DNA of 64,000 bases from Bradyrhizobium commune. GTDB taxonomy: Bacteria; Pseudomonadota; Alphaproteobacteria; Rhizobiales; Xanthobacteraceae. The notes under the pieces were generated by a model that saw nothing but the letters and a program-made list of their open reading frames with translations, searched no databases and was not told the DNA's origin. The position numbers and the translations under genes were made by a program. This document shows, piece by piece, positions 46,361-58,025 of this stretch. Location: the NCBI RefSeq assembly GCF_015624505.1, contig NZ_CP061379.1, positions 4,898,001 through 4,962,000 of the forward strand, read 5' to 3'. The stretch's first letter is position 1, and every line of letters begins with the position of its first letter.

Positions 46361-46387
46361 AGGTGTGAGCTCAGGGAGAGCTCGGGT

Positions 46388-47701
<1,314 letters not shown>

Positions 47702-47730
47702 GGTGACCTCCCTAAGCTCGCGTTCTTGAG

Positions 47731-47755
47731 CATATGCCCACGCGTTGGGCGTATG
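47731..47755. promoter_or_regulatory. Palindromic operator candidate before the polyol operon
   Basis: CATATGCCCA (47731-47740) and TGGGCGTATG (47746-47755) form a 10-5-10 inverted repeat with one mismatch, ending 30 bp before the binding-protein start codon. Its place overlaps where the promoter should be. The SorC-family regulator encoded just upstream is the natural candidate to bind it. Confidence 0.55.
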
Positions 47756-47870
47756 TTCGACCGCGGGCCGGCGCTTGTCAAGCAGGCGCGCGGGCGTTTC
47801 GGCAACTTATGAGTGCTGCGGTGCGGGAGGCCGGGCTGTTGTTTGCGATAGAGCGCCGCGGCTTGCTTTA

Positions 47871-48000
47871 CCTCTCCCGCTTGCGGGAGAGGTCGTATCG
47901 CATCGCAGATGCGATACGGGTGAGGGCTTTTTCCTTTTGGGGAGTCTTGCCAGGGAGGCACCCTCTCCCCAGCCCTCTCCCGCAAGCGGGAGAGGGAGCC
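47871..48000. repeat. Cluster of short palindromic repeats in the 47702-48026 gap
   Basis: Three perfect hairpins follow one another: CCTCTCCCGC/GCGGGAGAGG (47871-47892), CGTATCGCATC/GATGCGATACG (47894-47918) and CCCTCTCCCGC/GCGGGAGAGGG (47973-47996). These look like REP-type dispersed elements of the genome and lie just beyond the SorC gene stop, where they may also end or protect that transcript. The remainder of this 325-bp gap holds only the polyol operon promoter region. Confidence 0.65.
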
Positions 48001-48026
48001 GAATCCCGCTACCGCGCTAGCCTTCC

Positions 48027-48989
48027 CTACCGCTCCAGAATCGCCCTCGCCGTCGTCTCGTCGGTGATCAATCCGTTGATCAACCGCCCGTTCAGCGCGG
48101 CCGCAATTGCCGGCACCTTGGCGGCGCCGATGGCGGCACCGATCGTCGTGGTCCTGGCCGGCACTTCCGGCGGAATGCTGGTGAGGCGCTTGTTGGTGCC
48201 GGCCTTGAGCAGGCGGCCCTTGGAATCATAGGCCCAGCCGGTGATCTCGCCGATGGCGCCCTGGCGCATCATCTCGAACAATTCGTCGCGGGTGACAAAG
48301 CCGTCGATATGGACCTGCGCCTTCTGGTCCATCTGACCGATGCCGACGAGGCGCAGGTCGGCCTTGGCCGCGACCGCCTTCACTTTCGCGATCGGCTCGA
48401 TGCGGACCATCTTGTTGCGCTCGTCCTCCGACGACATCAGGAACGGCAGCGGCATCGGATAATGCCGCGCGCCGGTGCGATCGGCGAGCCGGCCGACGGT
48501 GTCGTAGAAGCTTGCCGAACCGTCGGCGGAGATGTTGCCGACCAGCGAGACGATCTGGTGATTGGGCCGGTCGATCGGCGTGACGCGCTCGACCGCGGCG
48601 CGCACCGCCCGCCCCGTGCCGAGCGCGACGATGACGGGCGTCTCCGAGCGCAGCGTCGCATCCAGGAGATTGGCGCAGCGCTCGGCGATGCCGGCGGTTG
48701 CCTGCGGCGCAGCCGGATCGGCCGGCACCACCTCGCAATGGGAAAGATCAAACCGTTGCTTCAGACGCGCCGCCAATTCCATGCAGGCGGCGATGGGATG
48801 TTCGAGCCGGAAGGTGATCAGCCGCTCGGCGAGACACAGCGACACCAGCCGCTGCGCCGACGCCCGCGAGACCTGAAGCAGTTTTGCGATCTCGTCCTGG
48901 GTGTGGCCGGCAATGAAATAGAGCCAGCCGGCGCGCGCGGCGTCGTCGAGCCTGGACTTTTCGTTCTCGACAGCCACGGCTGAAATCAC
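48027..48989 (-). CDS. SorC-family sugar-binding transcriptional regulator
   Basis: A 320-residue regulator with a short N-terminal HTH (YFIAGHTQDEIAKLLQVSRASAQRLVS) and a SorC-type sugar-binding domain with the VALGTGRAVRA phosphate-sugar loop, a GNISADGSASFYD segment and a C-terminal GAAIGAAKVPAIAAAL. These regulators sense sugar phosphates; it probably controls the polyol operon immediately downstream. Its ATG overlaps the HAD gene stop by 4 nt. Confidence 0.92.
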   Translation of the reverse strand: MISAVAVENEKSRLDDAARAGWLYFIAGHTQDEIAKLLQVSRASAQRLVSLCLAERLITFRLEHPIAACMELAARLKQRFDLSHCEVVPADPAAPQATAGIAERCANLLDATLRSETPVIVALGTGRAVRAAVERVTPIDRPNHQIVSLVGNISADGSASFYDTVGRLADRTGARHYPMPLPFLMSSEDERNKMVRIEPIAKVKAVAAKADLRLVGIGQMDQKAQVHIDGFVTRDELFEMMRQGAIGEITGWAYDSKGRLLKAGTNKRLTSIPPEVPARTTTIGAAIGAAKVPAIAAALNGRLINGLITDETTARAILER

Positions 48990-49642
48990 GCCTCCCAGAA
49001 ATCACCCATCCGCGCGAAGACCCGATCGGCTCCGGCGGCGGTCAATATAGCGCGACCGTCGCGGCTGCGATAATGGCTGCCGCCGACAAATCCCCAGACG
49101 GTCATGCCGGCCGCCTTGGCGGCCTGCACACCGCTGACGCTGTCCTCGATCACCAGGGCGCGCGAAGGATCGACCCGCATCTTCTCCGCGGCATAGAGAA
49201 AGAGGTCGGGGGCGGGCTTGCCATGCTTGACCATCTGTGCGGTGTAAAGCCGGCCATCGAAATGCGCTGCGAGGCCGGTCACATTGAGCGACAGCGAGAC
49301 GCGATCGATATCGCTCGAAGAGGCGACACAGCGCGGCGACTTCAAATTGGACAAGACGGCGCTGACCTCAGGGATCGGCTGGAGCGCGCCCGCAAACGTC
49401 TCGAGCACGCGCGTTTTGAGCCGCGGCAAGAAATCATCGGGCAGAACCTCGCCGCGCTCGCGAAAATACTGCCCGATCGCAGCCGTGCTGCGCCCGAGAA
49501 AGAGCTCGAGCGCCTGCTCCACACTGAGCGCGAAGCCGAACTCGGCCAGCGCCTCCGACAGACACCGGCAGCTCAATAGCTCGCTGTCGACGAGCACGCC
49601 GTCGCAGTCGAAGATGACGAGATCGAGCTTGCCAGGATCCAT
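48986..49642 (-). CDS. HAD-superfamily phosphatase (beta-PGM-like subgroup)
   Basis: A 218-residue haloacid-dehalogenase-type hydrolase. Motif I is FDCDGVLVDSE with Asp12 and Asp14; motif II the SSSD segment; motif III Lys in VKHGKPAPDLFLYAAEKM; motif IV IEDSVSGVQAA. The helical cap lies between motifs I and II. Coupled to the SorC regulator, it may remove phosphate from sugar phosphates and so adjust the inducer level, which is an inference. It begins 20 bp after the PAS kinase stop. Confidence 0.9.
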   Translation of the reverse strand: MDPGKLDLVIFDCDGVLVDSELLSCRCLSEALAEFGFALSVEQALELFLGRSTAAIGQYFRERGEVLPDDFLPRLKTRVLETFAGALQPIPEVSAVLSNLKSPRCVASSSDIDRVSLSLNVTGLAAHFDGRLYTAQMVKHGKPAPDLFLYAAEKMRVDPSRALVIEDSVSGVQAAKAAGMTVWGFVGGSHYRSRDGRAILTAAGADRVFARMGDFWEA

Positions 49643-49662
49643 CCGATCATTCGATCATATAC

Positions 49663-50934
49663 TCATTGACTGGGCAATAGCTCAGGACTTGCCGGGCGTT
49701 CCGGGGCAACCCGCGGCAAAACAAGCCGAAATGCCGTGCCGGCGTCCGGCTTGCTTTCGAGCCGAAGCTGTCCGCCGAGGCGATCCACGACGATGCTGTG
49801 GACGATGTGCAGACCGAGGCCGCTCGCACCATCGTGCCGACGCGTCGTAAAGAAAGGATCAAAGGCCCGCCGCTCCACGTCCGGCGCCATGCCGCAGCCG
49901 TCGTCGGCAAACGAGAGCACGACATGTTCGTAACCGGCCGCACCGATCGAGACGTTGATGGTTCCCCGACGACCGCCGGGAAACGCGTGCGTCATCGCAT
50001 TGACGGCGAGATTGGTCAGGACCTGGCCGAACGGCCCGGGATAGCTGTCCATCGCCAGACCCGGCGCGCAGCTGATGCTGAGCGCGATGTCACGCTGCCG
50101 CAGCTGGCGCTCGAACTGCGAGAGCACCTGCCCCGCCAGTTCGCCCGCGTCAAAGCTTCGTCGATGGGACTCGGTCTGATCGGCCGCGACCTGCTTGAAG
50201 GATTGAACGCGCTCGGCGGCCCGGCCGAGATTGGCGACCAGCTGTTCCGAGGCCTCACTGACCAGCTTCAGGAAGCCGGTCAAGGTCGAACGCCTGAGGT
50301 TACCGCGCGCGACTTCCGCCGCGAACAGCTCCGCCTTCCGCTGAAGCGTCGAGGCGACCGTCAGGCTGCTGCCGAGCGGCGTGTTGATCTCATGGGCGAC
50401 GCCGGCGACCATTCGCCCGAGCGCGGCCAGTTTCTCGGCTTCGATCAGCGAGGCCTGGATGTCGCGCAAATGGCGAAGCGCGGTCTCGGCCGCGTCCCGG
50501 GCACTGCGAATGTCGCGCTCGGCGCGCTTGCGTTCGGTGATCTCCTCCGCGGCGACGTTGACCGCAATGATCTCGCCGCCCTGCGTTCGCAGCGGATGCC
50601 AATAGGTGACCCAGGAGCGCTCCTCGACCTGATCGGCGCGCTGGCCCGCGACCTCGATGCCGATGACGGGTTCCCCGGTCTCGACGATCGACCGCACGAT
50701 CTGCTCGACGGAATCCGCCAGCGCAGGCACGCAATCCCTGACAAAGCGTCCAAGATGGCCTTCGACGGATATGCCACAGATCTCGGTCAGGCGCTGGTTG
50801 ATCAGGAGATAGCGGCAGTCGCGCGACAGGCAGGCAAGCCCGATCGGTGCGGTATCGTAGATCAATTGCAACGCCGGCGTCGTCGAGACCAGCATCACCT
50901 CCGACGCCGACAGCGATATCGGTGTACTCGTCAC
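49663..50934 (-). CDS. PAS-domain sensor histidine kinase, soluble
   Basis: A 423-residue kinase with no membrane segment: an N-terminal PAS domain (about residues 18-135), a coiled linker, a HisKA-like domain with His181 in GVAHEINTPLGSSLT, and HATPase_c with LTNLAVNAMTHAFPGG, FADDGCGMAPD and GASGLGLHIVHSIV. No response regulator gene is near. The GTG start (VTSTPIS) has GGGGAA 7 nt upstream. A perfect FixK/FNR-type box lies 61 bp before the start, so low oxygen may induce it. Downstream HAD and SorC genes could be on the same transcript. Confidence 0.9.
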   Translation of the reverse strand: MTSTPISLSASEVMLVSTTPALQLIYDTAPIGLACLSRDCRYLLINQRLTEICGISVEGHLGRFVRDCVPALADSVEQIVRSIVETGEPVIGIEVAGQRADQVEERSWVTYWHPLRTQGGEIIAVNVAAEEITERKRAERDIRSARDAAETALRHLRDIQASLIEAEKLAALGRMVAGVAHEINTPLGSSLTVASTLQRKAELFAAEVARGNLRRSTLTGFLKLVSEASEQLVANLGRAAERVQSFKQVAADQTESHRRSFDAGELAGQVLSQFERQLRQRDIALSISCAPGLAMDSYPGPFGQVLTNLAVNAMTHAFPGGRRGTINVSIGAAGYEHVVLSFADDGCGMAPDVERRAFDPFFTTRRHDGASGLGLHIVHSIVVDRLGGQLRLESKPDAGTAFRLVLPRVAPERPASPELLPSQ

Positions 50935-50994
50935 GCAAGTTCCCCGTGCACGCTGCGCCCGCCCTATGACATTAGCACGGAGCGGGCCGTCGGT

Positions 50995-51008
50995 TGATCT
51001 AGATCAAC
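50995..51008 (-). promoter_or_regulatory. FixK/FNR-type box ahead of the PAS kinase gene
   Basis: TTGAT-CTAG-ATCAA matches the FNR/FixK consensus TTGAT-N4-ATCAA perfectly. Its centre is about 67 bp from the kinase start; with the usual -41.5 position the transcript would begin near 50960. A TAATGT sequence on the minus strand (50970-50975) could be the -10 element. The opposite direction meets the end of the sugar operon, so only the leftward kinase can be the target. Confidence 0.75.
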
Positions 51009-51140
51009 ATCGCATCGCGGACGGGCAGGCGTCTCAGGCCGGGAAACGGAGCCAGAAGGGACCTTTTGCACGATGTCGGCGTGGAAGATGGTGGGCACGG
51101 CGCAAGTGCGCCTTTTGCCCACTCTACGAGCATGATCCCA

Positions 51141-52327
51141 TCACCGCCGCTGGTTATACACATCGATGCAGACCGCCCCGAGCAGCACCAGGCCCTTGAT
51201 CACCTGCTGGTAATCGATGCCGATGCCGAGGATGGACATGCCATTGTTCATCACGCCCATGATCATGGCGCCGACCACCGCGCCGCCGACCCTCCCTACT
51301 CCACCGTACGCCGAGGCGCCGCCGATGAAGCAGGCGGCGATGACGTCGAGCTCGAAGCCGAGGCCCGCTTTCGGGGTCGCGGTGTTCAGCCGCGCGGCGA
51401 AGACGAGGCCGGCAAGGGCCGCGAGCACGCCCATGTTGACGAACGTGAAGAAGGTCAGCCGCTCGGTCTTGATACCCGAAAGTCCCGCCGCCTTGGCGTT
51501 GCCGCCGACGGCATAGATATGCCGACCGATCACGGTGCGGCGGGTGACGAAGCCGTAGAGCGCGATCAGGACGCTCATGATCACCAATACGTTGGGCAGG
51601 CCGCGGTAGGTCGCGATCAGGTAGGTGAAATACAGCACGGCGCAGGCGAGCACGACACTTTTGCCGAGAAAGAACGCATAGGGCTCGACCTCGATGCCAT
51701 GCGAGACTTCACGCGCCCGGCTCTTGGCGCTGGCATAGACCAGCCCCAGCGCCAGCACGGCGCCGATCAGCATCGATGTCGGGTGCAGCGTACCGGCCTC
51801 GGGCAATAGCTCCGGAATGAAGCCCGACGACAGCTTCTGGAAGGTCGACGGGAACGGGCCGAGCGACTGGCCCTGCAACACCGCAAGCGCCAGCCCCTTG
51901 AATACGAGCATGCCGGCCAGCGTCACGATGAAGGACGGGATCTTGAAATAGGCGACCCAATAGCCCTGCGCCGCGCCGATTGCCGCGCCGACCACGAGGC
52001 AAGCGATGAAGGCGAGCGTGTAGTCGACCTTGTAGGTCACCATGAGAAGAGCGGCGACAGCGCCGACGAAGCCCGCAACCGAGCCGACCGAGAGGTCGAT
52101 ATGGCCGGTGACGATCACCAGCAGCATGCCCAGCGCCATGATGACGATGTAGCTGTTTTGCAGCACCAGGTTGGTGAGGTTGAGCGGCTGAAGCAGCGTG
52201 CCGCCGGTCATGACCTGGAAGAACAGCATGATCGCGATCAGCGACATCAGCATGCCGTAGTTGCGTAAGTTGTTCTTGATGAAGCTGCCGGTCCGGCGCT
52301 CCTCGGGCAGCGAAACCGTCTTGTCGG

Positions 52328-52331
<4 letters not shown>
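51141..52331 (-). CDS. gguB: Multiple-sugar ABC transporter permease GguB (MmsB/XylH-like)
   Basis: A 396-residue CUT2 permease with about ten hydrophobic segments, the [14 protein letters not shown] motif and the [21 protein letters not shown] cytoplasmic segment. Long, XylH-type length agrees with GguB. It is the last gene of the sugar operon; its ATG overlaps the gguA stop by 4 nt. With ChvE and GguA it should import several aldoses such as galactose, arabinose, glucose and xylose. Confidence 0.9.
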
Positions 52332-53905
<1,574 letters not shown>

Positions 53906-53952
53906 GGCGTCTTGTCCTTTAGTGCCCGTGTCGAGAGAGCCCCTCATCCCGA

Positions 53953-53980
53953 CCCTCTCCCCGTGAGAACGGGGAGAGGG
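53953..53980 (-). repeat. Perfect hairpin between chvE and gguA
   Basis: CCCTCTCCCCGT (53953-53964) and ACGGGGAGAGGG (53969-53980) form a 12-bp perfect stem with a GAGA tetraloop, 13 bp after the chvE stop codon. No U-run follows on the minus strand, so it is more likely a 3' protecting hairpin for chvE mRNA than a terminator. Its arms resemble the REP-like elements at 47.9 kb. Confidence 0.7.
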
Positions 53981-53993
53981 AGAAGAGAGAGCC

Positions 53994-55061
53994 TTACTGG
54001 AACTGCGACTTCTTGTAGTAGCCGCTGTCGACCAGCGTCTTCTCCCAATTGTCCTTGTAGACCACGACCGGCTTCAGGAGATAGGACGGAATCGTCTTGA
54101 CGCCGTTTTCGTAGGTCTTGGTGTCGTTGACGGTGACCTGCTTGCCGGCGAGCGCGGCGTCGACCATGTCGGCGGTCACCTTGGCGAGGTCGCGGGTGTC
54201 CTTGAAGATGGTCGAGTACTGGTCGCCGCGCAGCATCGCCTTGATCGAGGGTACCTCGGCGTCCTGGCCCGAGATGATCGGCATCGGCTGGTCGGCGCTG
54301 CCGTAGCCGACGCCCTTCAGCGATGAAATAATGCCGATCGAAAGCCCGTCATAGGGCGACAGCACGGCGTTCACCTTCTTGTTGCCGTAATAGGCGCTGA
54401 GCAGATTGTCCATGCGGGCCTGCGCAGTGGCACCGTCCCAGCGAAGGGTCGCAACCTTGTCCATGCCCATCTGGCCGGAGACGACGACGAGCTTGCCGCT
54501 GTCGATATACGGCTTCAGCACGCTCATCGCCCCGTTGTAGAAGAAGTAGGCGTTGTTGTCGTCGGGCGAGCCGCCGAACAGCTCGATGTTGAAGGGGCCC
54601 TTGCCGTCCTTCAGGCCAAGGCCTTGCACGATCGAGTCCGCCTGGAGCACGCCGACCTGGAAATTGTCGAAGGTCGCGTAATAGTCGACGTTCGGCGTGC
54701 CGCGGATCAGGCGGTCATAGGCGATCACGGTGATGCCCTTTGCTTTCGCCTGCTTCAGCACGTCGGACAGCGTGGTGCCGTCGATCGCGGCGATCACCAG
54801 CGCCTTGGCGCCCTTGGTCACCATGTTCTCGACCTGCGAGAGCTGGTTCGGAATGTCGTCCTCGGCATATTGCAGATCGGTGTTGTAGCCGCGCTCCTTC
54901 AGCACCTTGACCATGTTGTTGCCATCGTCGATCCAGCGCGCCGACGACTTCGTCGGCATGGCGATGCCGACGGTCGCCTTCTCCTGCGCGGAGGCAGGCG
55001 CGATCATCGCAGCGGCGCTCGCAACGGCGAGTGCAAAAAATGTCGTCTTCAGTTTCAGCAT
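53994..55061 (-). CDS. chvE: Periplasmic multiple-sugar-binding protein ChvE
   Basis: A 355-residue CUT2 binding protein. Signal peptide about residues 1-25 (ends ASA-QEK); mature part begins [19 protein letters not shown], and [30 protein letters not shown] and [11 protein letters not shown] are strongly ChvE/XylF-like. In Agrobacterium ChvE also presents sugars to the sensor VirA; only transport is supported here. GGGAG precedes the ATG. First of the chvE-gguA-gguB set. Confidence 0.92.
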   Translation of the reverse strand: MLKLKTTFFALAVASAAAMIAPASAQEKATVGIAMPTKSSARWIDDGNNMVKVLKERGYNTDLQYAEDDIPNQLSQVENMVTKGAKALVIAAIDGTTLSDVLKQAKAKGITVIAYDRLIRGTPNVDYYATFDNFQVGVLQADSIVQGLGLKDGKGPFNIELFGGSPDDNNAYFFYNGAMSVLKPYIDSGKLVVVSGQMGMDKVATLRWDGATAQARMDNLLSAYYGNKKVNAVLSPYDGLSIGIISSLKGVGYGSADQPMPIISGQDAEVPSIKAMLRGDQYSTIFKDTRDLAKVTADMVDAALAGKQVTVNDTKTYENGVKTIPSYLLKPVVVYKDNWEKTLVDSGYYKKSQFQ

Positions 55062-55134
55062 GTTTCACTCCCTTGGGTATCAGACTGTTTGTTAGGTCGT
55101 CGAGAAACTCTGGTCGTGTGTGGCCTCTGGTCTC

Positions 55135-56016
55135 CTATGCGAGCTTGACATCAGGCTCCGCGCGCCCACGTGCGGACGCTTGGAGCAGAAAGGTGCACCC
55201 CGCTTGCGGATCGGCAGCGCGCGCCGACGCGTCCATGTCCTGCCAGGCGGAGGTAACGAGCAGGCGCGACAGGTCCGGGCCGACAAAGGCCGGACAGCTC
55301 GCCTGCTTGGCGGGCACGTGCAGCGAGCGCAGGCGTTCGCCCTGCGGAGAGTAGACGTCGACGCGGCTTGCGCCCCAGCAGGCATTCCAGATTTGCCCGT
55401 CGGCGTCGCACACGGAGCCGTCGAGGCCCCCAATGCCGGTGTGACGCAACAGCACCTCCGGCTCGCCGCGCGGCAGGCCGGTCGCGGGATTGAGCGGCAC
55501 CGCATAGAGCACCGCGCGCGGGGTATCGGTGAAGTAGCCGGTCGCACCGTCCGGCGAGAAGCAGATCGAGTTGGGGATGCTGATGCCCGGAAACAGCGTC
55601 GATATCTTGCCGCGATGGAGCGCGTAGATCGCCCCCGCCTTCGGCTCGGCCTTGCGCCCCATGGTACCGATCCAGAACGTGCCGGATTGATGCACGCGGC
55701 AATCATTGGAGCGCGTGGCGGGATTATCCGCCTCGAGCGGCAGGAACGGCGTCATCGTCTCGTCGGAGAGTGTGCGGATGTACAGACCGTCCTCCGCGAC
55801 GATCAGCTGGCGCTCGGCATCGATGCGCGCAAGCGCGCTCGCCATCCGACCGAGCGCGTGGACACGGATGCTGCGGCCAGCGAGATGCGCCTCGAACAGC
55901 TTCCCTTCGCCAATGTCGAACCACCACGCCGTGTCGGTGGTCACATCATAGGTCGGCCCTTCGCCGAGATGACAAGGATGGTCGGATAGAACTGACGTCG
56001 GCACGTCTTCCATCAT
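55135..56016 (-). CDS. SMP-30/gluconolaconase-family sugar lactonase
   Basis: A 293-residue six-bladed propeller lactonase. The metal-binding glutamate is in HLGEGPTYD near residue 16, the asparagine/aspartate ligands in SNDCRVHQSG and ICFSPDGAT, with GGLDGSVCDADG and WNACWGASRVD following. It hydrolyses the aldonolactone made by the dehydrogenase two genes upstream, so L-arabinono- or D-galactonolactone is the expected substrate. ATG 56016 overlaps the galM stop; a long upstream extension lies within galM. Confidence 0.9.
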   Translation of the reverse strand: MMEDVPTSVLSDHPCHLGEGPTYDVTTDTAWWFDIGEGKLFEAHLAGRSIRVHALGRMASALARIDAERQLIVAEDGLYIRTLSDETMTPFLPLEADNPATRSNDCRVHQSGTFWIGTMGRKAEPKAGAIYALHRGKISTLFPGISIPNSICFSPDGATGYFTDTPRAVLYAVPLNPATGLPRGEPEVLLRHTGIGGLDGSVCDADGQIWNACWGASRVDVYSPQGERLRSLHVPAKQASCPAFVGPDLSRLLVTSAWQDMDASARAADPQAGCTFLLQASARGRAEPDVKLA

Positions 56017-57089
56017 GACGCCCTCACCGCAAAACGATAGACGGTGTGATACCGGTAGACCGCGCCGGGATCGAGGCGCGGGCTCGGGAAATCCGGCCGG
56101 TTCGGCGAATTCGGCCAGATGTGCGGCTCCAGGCACATGGCGTCCGACTGCCGGATCAGCTTGCCGCCCTTGCCCGACATGGTGCCGTCGAGATAATTGC
56201 CGGAATAGACCTGAAGCCCGGGCTGATTGGTGAAGAGCTCCATGATCCGCCCCGAACGCGGCGCCTCCAGCCGCGCCGCAAGTGCGAGCTTGCCGTCACG
56301 GGCGAGACAATAAGTGTGGTCATATCCCCTGCCGTTGCGCAATTGTTGATCGCTCTCGCGGATGCGCGCCCCCACCGGCCGCGCCTCACGGAAGTCGAAC
56401 GGCGTGCCGGCCACGCTGCGCGGCGGCTCCGGCAGCGGAATGGCGGTGGGGTCGATGGCGAGGAAGTGCTCGGCCGCGACCATCAGCTTGTGGTCGAGGA
56501 TGGGCGTACCCGACGTTGCCCCCTCGAGGTTGAAGAAGCTGTGGTTGGTCAGGTTGACGATGGTCGGCCGGTCCGTCCGCGCTTCCATGGTCAGTGACAA
56601 TTCGGTCGGGCCGGTGACGCAATAGGTCAGCCGCACGTCGAGCTTGCCGGGATAATTCTCCTCACCATGCGGGCTGGTGTAGGTCAGCGTCACCGCGGGC
56701 CCAGCGCCCTCGTCGATGTCGGCAATCGCCCAGAGCTTGCGGTCGAAGCCGTCGAGGCCGCCATGCAACGCATTTGGGCCGTTGTTGACGGGAAGCTGGA
56801 AGGCCTCGCCGTCGAGCGAGAACTGGCCTTTTTCAATGCGGTTGGCGTAGCGGCCGACGGTGGCGCCGAGAAACTTCCGCTCGGCGAGATAGGCGGCAAA
56901 GGCATCGTGACCGAGCACGACGTCATCCGTACCGCCTTTGGCGTCCGGCGCGATCAGCGCCTGGATCACCGCGCCATGGGTGATGATACGGGCCTCGAAG
57001 CCACCCTCGCCGCGCAGCACGATGCGATCCACATTGCGGCCGTCCGGCAGCGTTCCGAACACATCTTTTGTTATTTTTGAGCCAGCCAT
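56013..57089 (-). CDS. galM: Aldose 1-epimerase (mutarotase) GalM
   Basis: A 358-residue mutarotase that interconverts alpha and beta anomers, supplying the form used by the sugar dehydrogenase. Family segments: GRYANRIEKGQFSLDGE, NALHGGLDGFDRKLW, the catalytic-His segment NLTNHSFFNL, and the C-terminal glutamate region CLEPHIWPNSPN. No signal peptide is seen, so it acts in the cytoplasm. It starts 3 nt after the dehydrogenase stop. Confidence 0.92.
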   Translation of the reverse strand: MAGSKITKDVFGTLPDGRNVDRIVLRGEGGFEARIITHGAVIQALIAPDAKGGTDDVVLGHDAFAAYLAERKFLGATVGRYANRIEKGQFSLDGEAFQLPVNNGPNALHGGLDGFDRKLWAIADIDEGAGPAVTLTYTSPHGEENYPGKLDVRLTYCVTGPTELSLTMEARTDRPTIVNLTNHSFFNLEGATSGTPILDHKLMVAAEHFLAIDPTAIPLPEPPRSVAGTPFDFREARPVGARIRESDQQLRNGRGYDHTYCLARDGKLALAARLEAPRSGRIMELFTNQPGLQVYSGNYLDGTMSGKGGKLIRQSDAMCLEPHIWPNSPNRPDFPSPRLDPGAVYRYHTVYRFAVRAS

Positions 57090-57092
57090 TTT

Positions 57093-58025
57093 CTAGTCCA
57101 TAAAGGGTTCGACGATCGTGCGCTCGCCGAGCAGGAAGGAGTCGGCGACGAGACGGAGCGGCGCCAGGTCGACATCGCTGGCGCCGGTCGCCGCGAGCAC
57201 AACGAAGCGGCGGTAGAGCTCGCGATATTCCTCGTCCGGCGCCTCGGATATGATCTTTCCGTCGACTGCCATGACCCTGCCACCGCGGGACAAACTCATC
57301 CGGCCCTGATCGGTTTCCACGACGATATCCCAGCTCTGCGGCCCGGTCTGGCGGAAGTCGAATTCGGCCGTGATCGGCGTGTCGCCGATATCGGTCAGCG
57401 TCAGGTTCGCGGCGATCGGCGCCTGGCGATTGGCCGGAAAGGCCAGCTCGGCCGCGGTGACGAACACGGACTTCGGCAGGATGCGGGTCAGGATCGACAA
57501 CGCGTTGATGCCGGGATCGAACACGCCGAGCCCGCCCGGTTCCCAGATCCAGGCCTGGCCGGGATGCCAGACGCGGACGTCCTCCTTCCAGTTGATGTGT
57601 ACCGACCTGATCCGCCGCGTCGCGAGCCATTCACGTGCCGGCTCGACGGCCGGCGCGTAGCGGGAATGCCAGGTCGCAAACAGAGTTCGCTTCGCATCCG
57701 CCGCCATCGCGATGAGAGGATCAAGCTCGGCGACGCCGGTGCCGGGTGGCTTCTCCAGCATGACATGCTTGCCGGCCGCGAGCGCCGCGGCGGCCTGCGC
57801 GCGTCGCACCTGCGGCGGCGTGCAGAGCGACACCGCATCGATCGGCGGGCCCTTGTGCAGCAGTTCCTCGATGGTCGCAAAATGCGGCAAATTCGACAGC
57901 GAGGCGTTGCGGCTCGCGACGGCGGCAAGCGCCGCGCCCGCTGTCGCGGCGATCGCGCCAACATGCTGATCGCGCGCGATCTTGCCGAAGCCGACGATGG
58001 CGATGCGAAGGTCAGTCACGTTCAT
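57093..58025 (-). CDS. L-arabinose/D-galactose 1-dehydrogenase, Gfo/Idh/MocA family
   Basis: A 310-residue NAD(P)-dependent oxidoreductase that closely resembles the Azospirillum L-arabinose 1-dehydrogenase. It has the Rossmann opening IAIVGFGKIARDQH, the EKPPG motif with Lys92, His120 in FATWHSR, Asp170 and Asn174 in GVFDPGINALS, and the shared WKEDVRVWHPGQAWIWEPGG segment (given in part). These correspond one residue later to the known catalytic set. It starts oxidative pentose/galactose breakdown. Its ATG overlaps the gntR stop by 4 nt. Confidence 0.9.
   Translation of the reverse strand: MNVTDLRIAIVGFGKIARDQHVGAIAATAGAALAAVASRNASLSNLPHFATIEELLHKGPPIDAVSLCTPPQVRRAQAAAALAAGKHVMLEKPPGTGVAELDPLIAMAADAKRTLFATWHSRYAPAVEPAREWLATRRIRSVHINWKEDVRVWHPGQAWIWEPGGLGVFDPGINALSILTRILPKSVFVTAAELAFPANRQAPIAANLTLTDIGDTPITAEFDFRQTGPQSWDIVVETDQGRMSLSRGGRVMAVDGKIISEAPDEEYRELYRRFVVLAATGASDVDLAPLRLVADSFLLGERTIVEPFMD

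Noticed and set aside
47871..48000. CRISPR array
   Set aside because: The repeats are short self-complementary hairpins of differing sequence with no regular spacers and no cas genes.
48055..48085. FNR-like TTGATCAA sequences
   Set aside because: They lie inside the SorC coding region, do not have the TTGAT-N4-ATCAA spacing and have no promoter context.
51095..51125. GGCGC-AAGT-GCGCC hairpin followed by CTTTTG
   Set aside because: It would terminate plus-strand transcription, but both flanking genes are on the minus strand; the stem is only 5 bp.
53953..53980. Rho-independent terminator between chvE and gguA
   Set aside because: The stem is perfect but no U-tract follows on the transcribed strand, and the gene set must be expressed together; kept as a hairpin/REP-like repeat.
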